This document shows positions 10,690 through 22,865 of a DNA stretch of 64,000 nucleotides, piece by piece; position 1 is the first letter of the stretch, and every line of letters begins with the position of its first letter. Origin of the DNA: Clusia tigrina (Eukaryota; Arthropoda; Insecta; Diptera; Clusiidae). The notes beneath the pieces were generated by a model. That model saw only the letters and a program-made list of their open reading frames with translations. It was not told the DNA's origin and made no database searches. Location of the stretch: contig OV050030.1 in assembly GCA_920105625.2 (NCBI GenBank), positions 168,141,315-168,205,314 on the forward strand. Direction: 5' to 3'. A program made the translations under genes and the position numbers.

Positions 10690-11725
10690 TTTTATTGTCA
10701 CAAAATTTCAAGATTTTATGACGCTCCAGTAAAAAGTTACAAGCATTTGAATGTTGCAAACTTTGCTAGGTATAGTATGCAAGAGAAGTTATTGCCATTT
10801 GAAAATTTATCAGTGTTTGATTTGGGAATCAAGAGTAGTACAGCTATGAGCGATAGCTTAAATTGACAAGAGGCACGAGTGCTTTATTGTCACGAAATTT
10901 CAAGATTTTATGATGCCCCAGTAAAAAGTTACAAGCATTTGAATGTTGGAAACTTTGATAGGTATAGGACGCACCGTATAGAAGTTAGGGCCATTTGAAG
11001 TTTTATCAGTGTTTGATTTGGGACTCAAGGGTAGCATAGCTATGAGCGATAGCTTAAATTGACAAGAGGCACGAGTAATTTATTGTCACAAAATTGCAAG
11101 GTTTTATGATTCTCCAGTAAAAAGTTGCAAGCATTTGAATGTTGCAAACTTTGATAGGTATAGGAAGCTCCGTATAGAATATAGTGCCATTTGAAGTTTT
11201 ATCAGTGTTTGATTTGGGAGTCAAGGGTAGCAGAGCAATGAGCGATAGCTTGATAAGAGGCTGGAGTACTTTATTGTCACAAAATTTGAAGGTTTTATTA
11301 CGCTCCAGTAAAAAGTTACAAGCATTTGATTGTTGCAAATTTTGATAGGTATAGGACTCACAGTATAGAAGTTAAGGCCATTTGAAGTTTTATCAGTGTT
11401 TGATTTGGGACTAAAGGGTAGGATAGCTATGAGCGATAGCTTAAATTGACAAGAGGCACGAGTACTTAATTGTCACAAAATTTCAAGGTTTTATGACGCT
11501 CCAGTAAAAAGTTTCCAGCATTTGAATGTTACAAATTTGATAGTTTTTGGACCTACCGTATAGAACTTAGTGGCATTTGAAGTCTTATCAGTGTTTGATT
11601 TCGGAGTCAAGGGTAGAAGAGCTATGAGCGATAGCTTGATAAGAGGCTCGAGTACTTTATTGTCACAAAATTTGAAGGTTTTATTACGCTCCAGTAAAAA
11701 GTTGCAAGCATTGGATTGCTGCAAA
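10690..11725. repeat. Bridge segment, copy 1 (~1.04 kb)
   Basis: Matches 22,866-23,901 at a constant offset of 12,176 bp. Diagnostic variants are GCTAGGTATAGTATGCAAGA, GGGAATCAAGAGTAGTACAG, the GATTCTCCAG block and GGAAGCTCCGTATAGAATATAG. It joins HOR-1 copy C on its left to the HOR-2 domain on its right. It consists of ordinary monomers of the same family and has no coding content. Confidence 0.88.
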
Positions 11726-12493
11726 TTTTGATAGGTATAGGACGAAATGTATAGAGGTTACGGCTATTTGAAGTTTTATCAGTGTTTGATTTGGGACTCG
11801 TGGGTAGAATAGCTATGAGCGATAGCTTAAATTGACAAGAGGCACGAGTACTTTTTTGTCACAAAATTTCAAGGTTTTATGACGCTCCAGTAAAAAGTTA
11901 CAAGCATTTGAATGTTGCAAACTTTGATAGGTATAGGACGCACCGTTTAGAAGTTAGGGCCATTTGAAGTTTTATCAGTGTTTGATTTGGGACTCAAGGG
12001 TAGAATAGCTATGAGCGATAGCTTAAATTTACAAGAGGCTCGAGTACTTTATTGTCACGAAATTTCAAGATTTTATGACGCTCCAGTAAAAAGTTTCAAG
12101 CATTTGAATGTTACAAATTTGATAGGTTTTGCACCTACCGTATAGCAGTTAGGGGTATTTGAAGTCTTATCAGTGTTTGATTTGGGAGTCAAGGGTAGCA
12201 GAGCTATGAGCGAAAGCTTGATAAGAGGCTCGAGTACTTTATTGTCACAAAATTTGAAGGTTTTATTACGCTCCAGTAAAAAGTTGCAAGCATTGGATTG
12301 CTGCAAATTTTGATAGGTATAGGACGAAATGTATAGAGGTTACGGCTATTTGAAGTTTTATCAGTGTTTGATTTGGGACTCGTGGGTAGCATAGCTATGA
12401 GCGATGGCTTAAATTGACAAGAGGCACGAGTACTTTTTTGTCACAAAATTTCAAGGTTTTATGACGCTCCAGTAAAAAGTTACAAGCATTTGA
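11726..12493. repeat. HOR-2, left-edge unit (3 to 4 monomers)
   Basis: First unit of the HOR-2 domain. The recurring AAATTTGATAGGTTTTG-type monomer lies 582 bp after its equivalent in the bridge and 778 bp before the next one, so this unit is a trimer version of the 4-mer that follows. Confidence 0.75.
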
Positions 12494-14049
12494 ATGTTGC
12501 AAACTTTGATAGGTATAGGACGCACCGTACAGAAGTTAGGGCCATTGGAAGTTTTATCAGTGTTTTATTTTGCAGTCAAGGGTAGCATAGCTATGAGCGA
12601 TAGTTTAAATTGGCAAGAGGCACGAGTACTTTATTGTCACAAATTTTCAAGGTTTTATGACGCTCCAGTAAAAAGTTACAAGCATTTGATTGTTGCAAAC
12701 TTTGATAGGTATAGGACGCACCGTTTAGAAGTTAGGGCCATTTGAAGTTTTATCAGTGTTTGATTTGGGACTCAAGGGTAGAATAGCTATGAGCGATAGC
12801 TTAAATTTACAAGAGGCTCGAGTACTTCATTGTCACGAAATTTCAAGATTTTATGACGCTCCAGTAAAAAGTTTCAAGCATTTGAATGTTACAAATTTGA
12901 TAGGTTTTGGACCTACCGTATAGAAGTTAGGGGCATTTGAAGTCTTATCAGTGTTTGATTTGGGAGTCAAGGGTAGCAGAGCTATGAGAGAAAGCTTGAT
13001 AAGAGGCTCGAGTACTTTATTGTCACAAAATTTTAAGGTTTTATTACGCTCCAGTAAAAAGTTGCTAGCATTGGATTGCTGCAAATTTTGATAGGTATAG
13101 GACGAAATGTATAGAGGTTACGGCTATTTGAAGTTTTATCAGTGTTTGATTTGGGACTCGTGGGTAGCATAGCTATGAGCGATGGCTTAAATTGACAAGA
13201 GGCACGAGTACTTTTTTGTCACAAAATTTCAAGGTTTTATGACGCTCCAGTAAAAAGTTACAAGCATTTGAATGTTGCAAACTTTGATAGGTATAGGACG
13301 CACCGTACAGAAGTTAGGGCCATTGGAAGTTTTATCAGTGTTTTATTTTGCAGTCAAGGGTAGCATAGCTATGAGCGATAGTTTAAATTGGCAAGAGGCA
13401 CGAGTACTTTATTGTCACAAATTTTCAAGGTTTTATGACGCTCCAGTAAAAAGTTACAAGCATTTGATTGTTGCAAACTTTGATAGGTATAGGACGCACC
13501 GTATAGAAGTTAGGGTCATTTGAAGTTTTATCAGTGTTTGATTTGGGACTCAAGGGTAGAATAGCTATAAGCGATAGCTTAAATTTACAAGAGGCTCGAG
13601 TACTTTATTGTCACGAAATTTCTAGATTTTATGACGCTCCAGTAAAAAGTTTCAAGCATTTGAATGTTACAAATTTGATAGGTTTTGGACCTACCGTATA
13701 GAAGTTAGGGGTACTTGAAGTCTTATCAGTGTTTGATTTGGGAGTCAAGGGTAGCAGAGCTATGAGCGAAAGCTTGATAAGAGGCTCGAGTACTTTATTG
13801 TCACAAAATTTTAAGGTTTTATTACGCTCCAGTAAAAAGTTGCAAGCATTGGATTGCTGCAAATGTTGATAGGTATAGGACGAAATGTATAGACGTTACG
13901 GCTATTTGAAGTTTTATCAGTGTTTGATTTGGGACTCGGGGGTAGCATAGCTATGAGCGATGGCTTAAATTGACAAGAGGCACGAGTACTTTTTTGTCAC
14001 AAAATTTCAAGGTTTTATGACGCTCCAGTAAAAAGTTACAAGCATTTGA
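12494..14049. repeat. HOR-2, two tandem 4-mer units of 778 bp
   Basis: Units at 12,494-13,271 and 13,272-14,049 are near-identical. Each begins at the monomer with GCACCGTACAGAAGTTAGG followed by CCATTGGAAG. Both are colinear with 3,454-4,231 of HOR-1: two separate landmarks in the first unit (12,494 and 12,851) lie exactly 9,040 bp from their HOR-1 counterparts (3,454 and 3,811). The simplest reading is that four adjacent monomers of HOR-1 were excised as a unit and re-amplified. Confidence 0.9.
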
Positions 14050-14519
14050 ATGTTGCAAACTTTGATAGGTATAGGACGCAACGTACAGAAGTTAGGGCCA
14101 TTGGATGTTTTATCAGTGTTTTATTTTGCAGTCAAGGGTAGCATAGCTATGAGCCATAGTTTAAATTGGCAAGAGGCACGAGTACTTTATTGTCACAAAT
14201 TTTCAAGGTTTTATGACGCTCCAGTAATGAGCGATGGCTTAAATTGACAAGAGGCACGAGTACTTTTTTGTCACAAAATTTCAAGGTTTTATGACGCTCC
14301 AGTAAAAAGTTACAAGCATTTGAATGTTGCAAACTTTGATAGGTATAGGACGCACCGCATAAAAGTTAGGGCCATTCGAAGTTTTATCAGTGTTTTATTT
14401 TGGAGTCAAGGGTAGCATAGTTATGAGCGATAACTTTAATTGACAAGAGGAACGAGTACTTTATTGTTACAAAATTTCAAGGTTTTATGAGGCTCCAGTA
14501 AAAAGTTATAAGCATTTGA
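14050..14519. repeat. HOR-2 truncated unit of 470 bp
   Basis: A unit in which CGCTCCAGTAA is joined directly to TGAGCGATGGC at about 14,227, deleting about 118 bp that normally separates the two sites. The join has at most a base of microhomology. The same chimeric junction appears at about 16,448, 19,257 and 20,504. Confidence 0.88.
14219..14236. repeat. Chimeric truncation junction 1
   Basis: CTCCAGTAA joined to TGAGCGATGGC, removing about 118 bp. First of four copies of the same junction in HOR-2. Confidence 0.88.
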
Positions 14520-15392
14520 ATGTTACAAACTTTGATAGGTATAGGACGCACCGTACAGAAGTTAGGGCCATTGGAAGTTTTATCAGTGTTTTATTTTGCA
14601 GTCAAGGGTAGCATAGCTATGAGCGATAGTTTAAATTGGCAAGAGGCACGAGTACTTTATTGTCACAAATTTTCAAGGTTTTATGACGCTCCAGTAAAAA
14701 GTTACAAGCATTTGATTGTTGCAAACTTTGATAGGTATAGGATGCACCGTATAGAAGTTAGGGCCATTTGAAGATTTATCAGTGTTTGATTTGGGACTCA
14801 AGGGTAGAATAGCTATGAGCGATAGCTTAAATTTACAAGAGGCTCGAGTACTTCATTGTCACGAAATTTCAAGATTTTATGACGCTCCAGTAAAAAGTTT
14901 CAAGCATTTGAATGTTACAAATTTGATAGGTTTTGGACCTACCGTATAGAAGTTAGGGGCATTTGAAGTCTTATCAGTGTTTGATTTGGGAGTCAAGGGT
15001 AGCAGAGCTATGAGAGAAAGCTTGATAAGAGGCTTGAGTACTTTATTGTCACAAAATTTTAAGGTTTTATTACGCTCCAGTAAAAAGTTGCAAGCATTGG
15101 ATTGCTGCAAATTTTGATAGGTATAGGACGAAATGTATAGAGGTTACGGCTATTTGAAGTTTTATCAGTTTTTGATTTGGGACTCGTGGGTAGCATAGCT
15201 ATGAGCGATGGCTTAAATTGACAAGAGGCACGAGTACTTTTTTGTCACAAAATTTCAAGGTTTTATGACGCTCCAGTAAAAAGTTACAAGCATTTGAATG
15301 TTGCAAACTTTGATAGGTATAGGACGCACCGCATAAAAGTTAGGGCCATTCGAAGTTTTATCAGTGTTTTATTTTGGAGTCAAGGGTAGCAT

Positions 15393-15409
15393 AGTTATGA
15401 GCGATAACT
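15393..15409. other. Conserved 17-bp dyad, class 2 with compensating change (example)
   Basis: AGTTAT, spacer GAGCG, ATAACT. Relative to class 1 both arms differ by one base at paired positions (C to T on the left, G to A on the right), so symmetry is kept. Mixed forms that break the symmetry, such as AGCTAT with ATAACT, also exist, mainly after 25,900. Confidence 0.7.
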
Positions 15410-16439
15410 TTAATTGACAAGAGGAACGAGTACTTTATTGTTACAAAATTTCAAGGTTTTATGAGGCTCCAGTAAAAAGTTATAAGCATTTGAATGTTAC
15501 AAACTTTGATAGGTATAGGACGCACCGTACAGAAGTTAGGGCCATTGGAAGTTTTATCAGTGTTTTATTTTGCAGTCAAGGGTAGCATAGCTATGGGCGA
15601 TAGTTTAAATTGGCAAGAGGCACGAGTACTTTATTGTCACAAATTTTCAAGGTTTTATGACGCTCCAGTAAAAAGTTACAAGCATTTGATTGTTGCAAAC
15701 TTTGATAGGTATAGGACGCACCGTATAGAAGTTAGGGCCATTTGAAGTTTTATCAGTGTTTGATTTGGGACTCAAGGGTAGAATAGCTATGAGCGGTAGC
15801 ATAAATTGACAAGAGGCTTGAATACTTTATTGTCACGAAATTTCAAGGTTCTATGACACTCCAGTAAAAAGTTACAAGCATTTGAATGTTACAAATTTGA
15901 TAGGTTTTGGACCTACCGTATAGAAGTTAAGGGCATTTGAAGTCTTATCAGTGTTTGATTTGGGAGTCAAGGGTAGCAGAGCTATGAGAGAAAGCTTGAT
16001 AAGAGGCTCGAGTACTTTATTGTCACAAAATTTTAAGGTTTTATTACGCTCCAGTAAAAAGTTGCAAGCATTGGATTGCTGCAAATTTTGATAGGTATAG
16101 GACGAAATGTATAGAGGTTACGGCTATTTGAAGTTTTATCAGTGTTTGATTTGGGACTCGTGGGTAGCATAGCTATGAGCGATGGCTTAAATTGACAAGA
16201 GGCACGAGTACTTTATTGTCACAAAATTTCAAGGTTTTATGACGCTCCAGTAAAAAGTTACAAGCATTTGAATGTTGCAAACTTTGATAGTATAGGACGC
16301 ACCGTATAGAAGTTAGGGCCATTTGAAGTTTTATCAGTGTTTTATTTTGCAGTCAAGGGTAGCATAGCTATGAGCGATAGTTTAAATTGGCAAGAGGCAC
16401 GAGTACTTTATTGTCACAAATTTTCAAGGTTTTATGACG

Positions 16440-16457
16440 CTCCAGTAATGAGCGATG
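16440..16457. repeat. Chimeric truncation junction 2
   Basis: Same junction as at 14,227, within the first 2,809-bp block. Confidence 0.88.
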
Positions 16458-17328
16458 GCTTAAATTGACAAGAGGCACGTGTACTTTTTTGTCACAAAAT
16501 TTCAAGGTTTTATGACGCTCCAGTAAAAAGTTACAAGCATTTGAATGTTGCAAACTTTGATAGGTATAGGACGCACCGTACAGAAGTTAGGGCCATTGGA
16601 AGTTTTATCAGTGTTTTATTTTGCAGTCAAGGGTAGCATAGCTATGAGCGATAACTTAAATTGACAAGAGGAACGAGTACTTTATTGTTACAAAATTTCA
16701 AGGTTTTATGAGGCTCCAGCAAAAAGTTATAAGCATTTGAATGTTACAAACTTTGATAGGTATAGGACGCACCGTACAGAAGTTAGGGCCATTGGAAGTT
16801 TTATCAGTGTTTTATTTTGCAGTCAAGGGTAGCATAGCTATGAGCGATAGTTTAAATTGGCAAGAGGCACGAGTACTTTATTGTCACAAATTTTCAAGGT
16901 TTTATGACGCTCCAGTAAAAAGTTACAAGCATTTGATTGTTGCAAACTTTGATAGGTATAGGACGCACCGTATAGAAGTTAGGGCCATTTGAAGTTTTAT
17001 CAGTGTTTGATTTGGGACTCAAGGGTAGAATAGCTATGAGCGATAGCTTAAATTTACAAGAGGCTCGAGTACTTTTTTGTCACAAAATTTCAAGGTTTTA
17101 TGACGCTCCAGTAAAAAGTTACAAGCATTTGAATGTTGCAAACTTTGATAGGTATAGGACGCACCGCATAAAAGTTAGGGCCATTCGAAGTTTTATCAGT
17201 GTTTTATTTTGGAGTCAAGGGTAGCATAGTTATGAGCGATAACTTTAATTGACAAGAGGAACGAGTACTTTATTGTTACAAAATTTCAAGGTTTTATGAG
17301 GCTCCAGTAAAAAGTTATAAGCATTTGA

Positions 17329-20137
17329 ATGTTACAAACTTTGATAGGTATAGGACGCACCGTACAGAAGTTAGGGCCATTGGAAGTTTTATCAGTGTTT
17401 TATTTTGCAGTCAAGGGTAGCATAGCTATGAGCGATAGCTTAAATTGGCAAGAGGCACGAGTACTTTATTGTCACAAATTTTCAAGGTTTTATGACGCTC
17501 CAGTAAAAAGTTACAAGCATTTGATTGTTGCAAACTTTGATAGGTATAGGATGCACCGTATAGAAGTTAGGGCCATTTGAAGATTTATCAGTGTTTGATT
17601 TGGGACTCAAGGGTAGAATAGCTATGAGCGATAGCTTAAATTTACAAGAGGCTCGAGTACTTCATTGTCACGAAATTTCAAGATTTTATGACGCTCCAGT
17701 AAAAAGTTTCAAGCATTTGAATGTTACAAATTTGATAGGTTTTGGACCTACCGTATAGAAGTTAGGGGCATTTGAAGTCTTATCAGTGTTTGATTTGGGA
17801 GTCAAGGGTAGCAGAGCTATGAGAGAAAGCTTGATAAGAGGCTTGAGTACTTTATTGTCACAAAATTTTAAGGTTTTATTACGCTCCAGTAAAAAGTTGC
17901 AAGCATTGGATTGCTGCAAATTTTGATAGGTATAGGACGAAATGTATAGAGGTTACGGCTATTTGAAGTTTTATCAGTTTTTGATTTGGGACTCGTGGGT
18001 AGCATAGCTATGAGCGATGGCTTAAATTGACAAGAGGCACGAGTACTTTTTTGTCACAAAATTTCAAGGTTTTATGACGCTCCAGTAAAAAGTTACAAGC
18101 ATTTGAATGTTGCAAACTTTGATAGGTATAGGACGCACCGCATAAAAGTTAGGGCCATTCGAAGTTTTATCAGTGTTTTATTTTGGAGTCAAGGGTAGCA
18201 TAGTTATGAGCGATAACTTTAATTGACAAGAGGAACGAGTACTTTATTGTTACAAAATTTCAAGGTTTTATGAGGCTCCAGTAAAAAGTTATAAGCATTT
18301 GAATGTTACAAACTTTGATAGGTATAGGACGCACCGTACAGAAGTTAGGGCCATTGGAAGTTTTATCAGTGTTTTATTTTGCAGTCAAGGGTAGCATAGC
18401 TATGGGCGATAGTTTAAATTGGCAAGAGGCACGAGTACTTTATTGTCACAAATTTTCAAGGTTTTATGACGCTCCAGTAAAAAGTTACAAGCATTTGATT
18501 GTTGCAAACTTTGATAGGTATAGGACGCACCGTATAGAAGTTAGGGCCATTTGAAGTTTTATCAGTGTTTGATTTGGGACTCAAGGGTAGAATAGCTATG
18601 AGCGATAGCTTAAATTTACAAGAGGCTCGAATACTTTATTGTCACGAAATTTCAAGATTTTATGACGCTCCAGTAAAAAGTTTCAAGCATTTGAATGTTA
18701 CAAATTTGATAGGTTTTGGACCTACCGTATAGAAGTTAAGGGCATTTGAAGTCTTATCAGTGTTTGATTTGGGAGTCAAGGGTAGCAGAGCTATGAGAGA
18801 AAGCTTGATAAGAGGCTCGAGTACTTTATTGTCACAAAATTTTAAGGTTTTATTACGCTCCAGTAAAAAGTTGCAAGCATTGGATTGCTGCAAATTTTGA
18901 TAGGTATAGGACGAAATGTATAGAGGTTACGGCTATTTGAAGTTTTATCAGTGTTTGATTTGGGACTCGTGGGTAGCATAGCTATGAGCGATGGCTTAAA
19001 TTGACAAGATGCACGAGTACTTTTTTGTCACAAAATTTCAAGGTTTTATGACGCTCCAGTAAAAAGTTACAAGCATTTGAATGTTGCAAACTTTGATAGT
19101 ATAGGACGCACCGTACAGAAGTTAGGGCCATTGGAAGTTTTATCAGTGTTTTATTTTGCAGTCAAGGGTAGCATAGCTATGAGCGATAGTTTAAATTGGC
19201 AAGAGGCACGAGTACTTTATTGTCACAAATTTTCAAGGTTTTATGACGCTCCAGTAATGAGCGATGGCTTAAATTGACAAGAGGCACGTGTACTTTTTTG
19301 TCACAAAATTTCAAGGTTTTATGACGCTCCAGTAAAAAGTTACAAGCATTTGAATGTTGCAAACTTTGATAGGTATAGGACGCACCGTACAGAAGTTAGG
19401 GCCATTGGAAGTTTTATCAGTGTTTTATTTTGCAGTCAAGGGTAGCATAGCTATGAGCGATAACTTTAATTGACAAGAGGAACGAGTACTTTATTGTTAC
19501 AAAATTTCAAGGTTTTATGAGGCTCCAGCAAAAAGTTATAAGCATTTGAATGTTACAAACTTTGATAGGTATAGGACGCACCGTACAGAAGTTAGGGCCA
19601 TTGGAAGTTTTATCAGTGTTTTATTTTGCAGTCAAGGGTAGCATAGCTATGAGCGATAGTTTAAATTGGCAAGAGGCTCGAGTACTTTATTGTCACAAAT
19701 TTTCAAGGTTTTATGACGCTCCAGTAAAAAGTTACAAGCATTTGATTGTTGCAAACTTTGATAGGTATAGGACGCACCGTATAGAAGTTAGGGCCATTTG
19801 AAGTTTTATCAGTGTTTGATTTGGGACTCAAGGGTAGAATAGCTATGAGCGATAGCTTAAATTTACAAGAGGCTCGAGTACTTCATTGTCACGAAATTTC
19901 AAGATTTTATGACGCTCCAGTAAAAAGTTTCAAGCATTTGAATGTTACAAATTTGATAGGTTTTGGACCTACCGTATAGAAGTTAGGGGCATTTGAAGTC
20001 TTATCAGTGTTTGATTTGGGAGTCAAGGGTAGCAGAGCTATGAGAGAAAGCTTGATAAGAGGCTCGAGTACTTTATTGTCACAAAATTTTAAGGTTTTAT
20101 TACGCTCCAGTAAAAAGTTGCAAGCATTGGATTGCTG
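17329..20137. repeat. HOR-2 2,809-bp block, copy 2
   Basis: Tandem copy of 14,520-17,328. Landmarks at 14,520, 15,494 and 16,741 recur at 17,329, 18,303 and 19,550, and the truncation junction at about 16,448 recurs at about 19,257, all exactly 2,809 bp apart. A shared one-base deletion (GATAGTATAGG for GATAGGTATAGG at about 16,288 and 19,098) and the private ATGGGCGATAG variant (about 15,594 and 18,403) confirm common descent. Confidence 0.92.
19249..19266. repeat. Chimeric truncation junction 3
   Basis: Same junction, exactly 2,809 bp after junction 2. Confidence 0.88.
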
Positions 20138-21770
20138 CAAATTTTGATAGGTATAGGACGAAATGTATAGAGGTTACGGCTATTTGAAGTTTTATCAGTG
20201 TTTGATTTGGGACTCGTGGGTAGCATAGCTATGAGCGATGGCTTAAATTGACAAGAGGCACGAGTACTTTTTTGTCACAAAATTTCAAGGTTTTATGACG
20301 CTCCAGTAAAAAGTTACAAGCATTTGAATGTTGCAAACTTTGATAGTATAGGACGCACCGTACAGAAGTTAGGGCCATTGGAAGTTTTATCAGTGTTTTA
20401 TTTTGCAGTCAAGGGTAGCATAGCTATGAGCGATAGTTTAAATTGGCAAGAGGCACGAGTACTTTATTGTCACAAATTTTCAAGGTTTTATGACGCTCCA
20501 GTAATGAGCGATGGCTTAAATTGACAAGAGGCACGAGTACTTTTTTGTCACAAAATTTCAAGGTTTTATGACGCTCCAGTAAAAAGTTACAAGCATTTGA
20601 ATGTTGCAAACTTTGATAGGTATAGGACGCACCGTACAGAAGTTAGGGCCATTGGAAGTTTTATCAGTGTTTTATTTTGCAGTCAAGGGTAGCATAGCTA
20701 TGAGCGATAACTTTAATTGACAAGAGGAACGAGTACTTTATTGTTACAAAATTTCAAGGTTTTATGAGGCTCCAGCAAAAAGTTATAAGCATTTGAATGT
20801 TACAAACTTTGATAGGTATAGGACGCACCGTACAGAAGTTAGGGCCATTGGAAGCTTTATCAGTGTTTTATTTTGCAGTCAAGGGTAGCATAGCTATGAG
20901 CGATAGTTTAAATTGGCAAGAGGCACGAGTACTTTATTGTCACAAATTTTCAAGGTTTTATGACGCTCCAGTAAAAAGTTACAAGCATTTGATTGTTGCA
21001 AACTTTGATAGGTATAGGACGCACCGTATAGAAGTTAGGGCCATTTGAAGTTTTATCAGTGTTTGATTTGGGACTCAAGGGTAGAATAGCTATGAGCGAT
21101 AGCTTAAATTTACAAGAGGCTCGAGTACTTCATTGTCACGAAATTTCAAGATTTTATGACGCTCCAGTAAAAAGTTTCAAGCATTTGAATGTTACAAATT
21201 TGATAGGTTTTGGACCTACCGTATAGAAGTTAGGGGCATTTGAAGTCTTATCAGTGTTTGATTTGGGAGTCAAGGGTAGCAGAGCTATGAGAGAAAGCTT
21301 GATAAGAGGCTCGAGTACTTTATTGTCACAAAATTTTAAGGTTTTATTACGCTCCAGTAAAAAGTTGCAAGCATTGGATTGCTGCAAATTTTGATAGGTA
21401 TAGGACGAAATGTATAGAGGTTACGGCTATTTGAAGTTTTATCAGTGTTTGATTTGGGACTCGTGGGTAGCATAGCTATGAGCGATGGCTTAAATTGACA
21501 AGAGGCACGAGTACTTTTTTGTCACAAAATTTCAAGGTTTTATGACGCTCCAGTAAAAAGTTACAAGCATTTGAATGTTGCAAACTTTGATAGGTATAGG
21601 ACGCACCGCATAAAAGTTAGGGCCATTCGAAGTTTTATCAGTGTTTTATTTTGGAGTCAAGGGTAGCATAGTTATGAGCGATAACTTTAATTGACAAGAG
21701 GAACGAGTACTTTATTGTTACAAAATTTCAAGGTTTTATGAGGCTCCAGCAAAAAGTTATAAGCATTTGA
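20138..21770. repeat. HOR-2, further 1,247- and 974-bp units
   Basis: The unit starting at 19,550 continues to 20,796 (1,247 bp) and repeats the structure of the one at 18,303, including the truncation junction at about 20,504 and the one-base deletion near 20,345. It is followed by a 974-bp 5-mer at 20,797-21,770. Confidence 0.88.
20496..20513. repeat. Chimeric truncation junction 4
   Basis: Same junction, 1,247 bp after junction 3. Confidence 0.88.
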
Positions 21771-22865
21771 ATGTTACAAACTTTGATAGGTATAGGACGC
21801 ACCGTACAGAAGTTAGGGCCATTGGAAGTTTTATCAGTGTTTTATTTTGCAGTCAAGGGTAGCATAGCTATGAGCGATAGTTTAAATTGGCAAGAGGCAC
21901 GAGTACTTTATTGTCACAAATTTTCAAGGTTTTATGACGCTCCAGTAAAAAGTTACAAGCATTTGATTGTTGCAAACTTTGATAGGTATAGGACGCACCG
22001 TATAGAAGTTAGGACCATTTGAAGTTTTATCAGTGTTTGATTTGGGTCTCAAGGGTAGAATAGCTATGAGCGATAGCTTAAATTTACAAGAGGCTCGAGT
22101 ACTTTATTGTCACGAAATTTCAAGATTTTATGACGCTCTAGTAAAAAGTTTCAAGCATTTGAATGTTACAAATTTGATAGGTTTTGGACCTACCGTATAG
22201 AAGTTAAGGGCATTTGAAGTCTTATCAGTGTTTGATTTGGGAGTCAAGGGTAGCAGAGCTATGAGAGAAAGCTTGATAAGAGGCTCGAGTACTTTATTGT
22301 CACAAAATTTTAAGGTTTTATTACGCTCCAGTAAAAAGTTGCAAGCATTGGATTGCTGCAAATTTTGATAGGTATAGGACGAAATGTATAGAGGTTACGG
22401 CTATTTGAAGTTTTATCAGTGTTTGATTTGGGACTCGTGGGTAGCATAGCTATGAGCGATGGCTTAAATTGACAAGAGGCACGAGTACTTTTTTGTCACA
22501 AAATTTCAAGGTTTTATGACGCTCCAGTAAAAAGTTACAAGCATTTGAATGTTGCAAACTTTGATAGGTATAGGACGCACCGCATAAAAGTTAGGGCCAT
22601 TCGAAGTTTTATCAGTGTTTTATTTTGGAGTCAAGGGTAGCATAGTTATGAGCGATAACTTTAATTGACAAGAGGCAGGAGTGCTTTATTGTCACAAAAT
22701 TTCAAGGTTTTATGACGCTGAAGTAAAAAGTTACAAGCATTTGATTGTTGCAAATTTTGATAGGTATAGAAGTAAGGGGCCTTTGAAGGTTTATCACTGT
22801 TTTATTTTGGATTCAAGGGTAGTATGGCTATGAGCGATAGCTTAAATTGCCAAGAGGAACGAGTA
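21771..22865. repeat. HOR-2 right edge returning to HOR-1 order
   Basis: Begins as a normal HOR-2 unit at 21,771. From about 22,640 it follows the HOR-1 monomer order seen at about 4,330-4,540: GGCAGGAGTGCTTTATTG, then GACGCTGAAGTAAAAAG, a short GTATAGAAG monomer, and GGATTCAAGGGTAGTATGG. It then enters the second bridge copy. Confidence 0.82.

Larger units (their letters stand above)
14520..17328. repeat. HOR-2 2,809-bp block, copy 1
   Basis: Contains three sub-units: 974 bp (5-mer, 14,520-15,493), 1,247 bp (4-mer plus truncated 470-bp unit, 15,494-16,740) and 588 bp (3-mer, 16,741-17,328). The 5-mer adds to the 4-mer a monomer with GCATAAAAGTTAGGGCCATTC joined to AGGAACGAGTACTTTATTG. In HOR-1 these two halves lie about 0.9 kb apart. 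The entire 2,809 bp is repeated immediately downstream. Confidence 0.9.
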
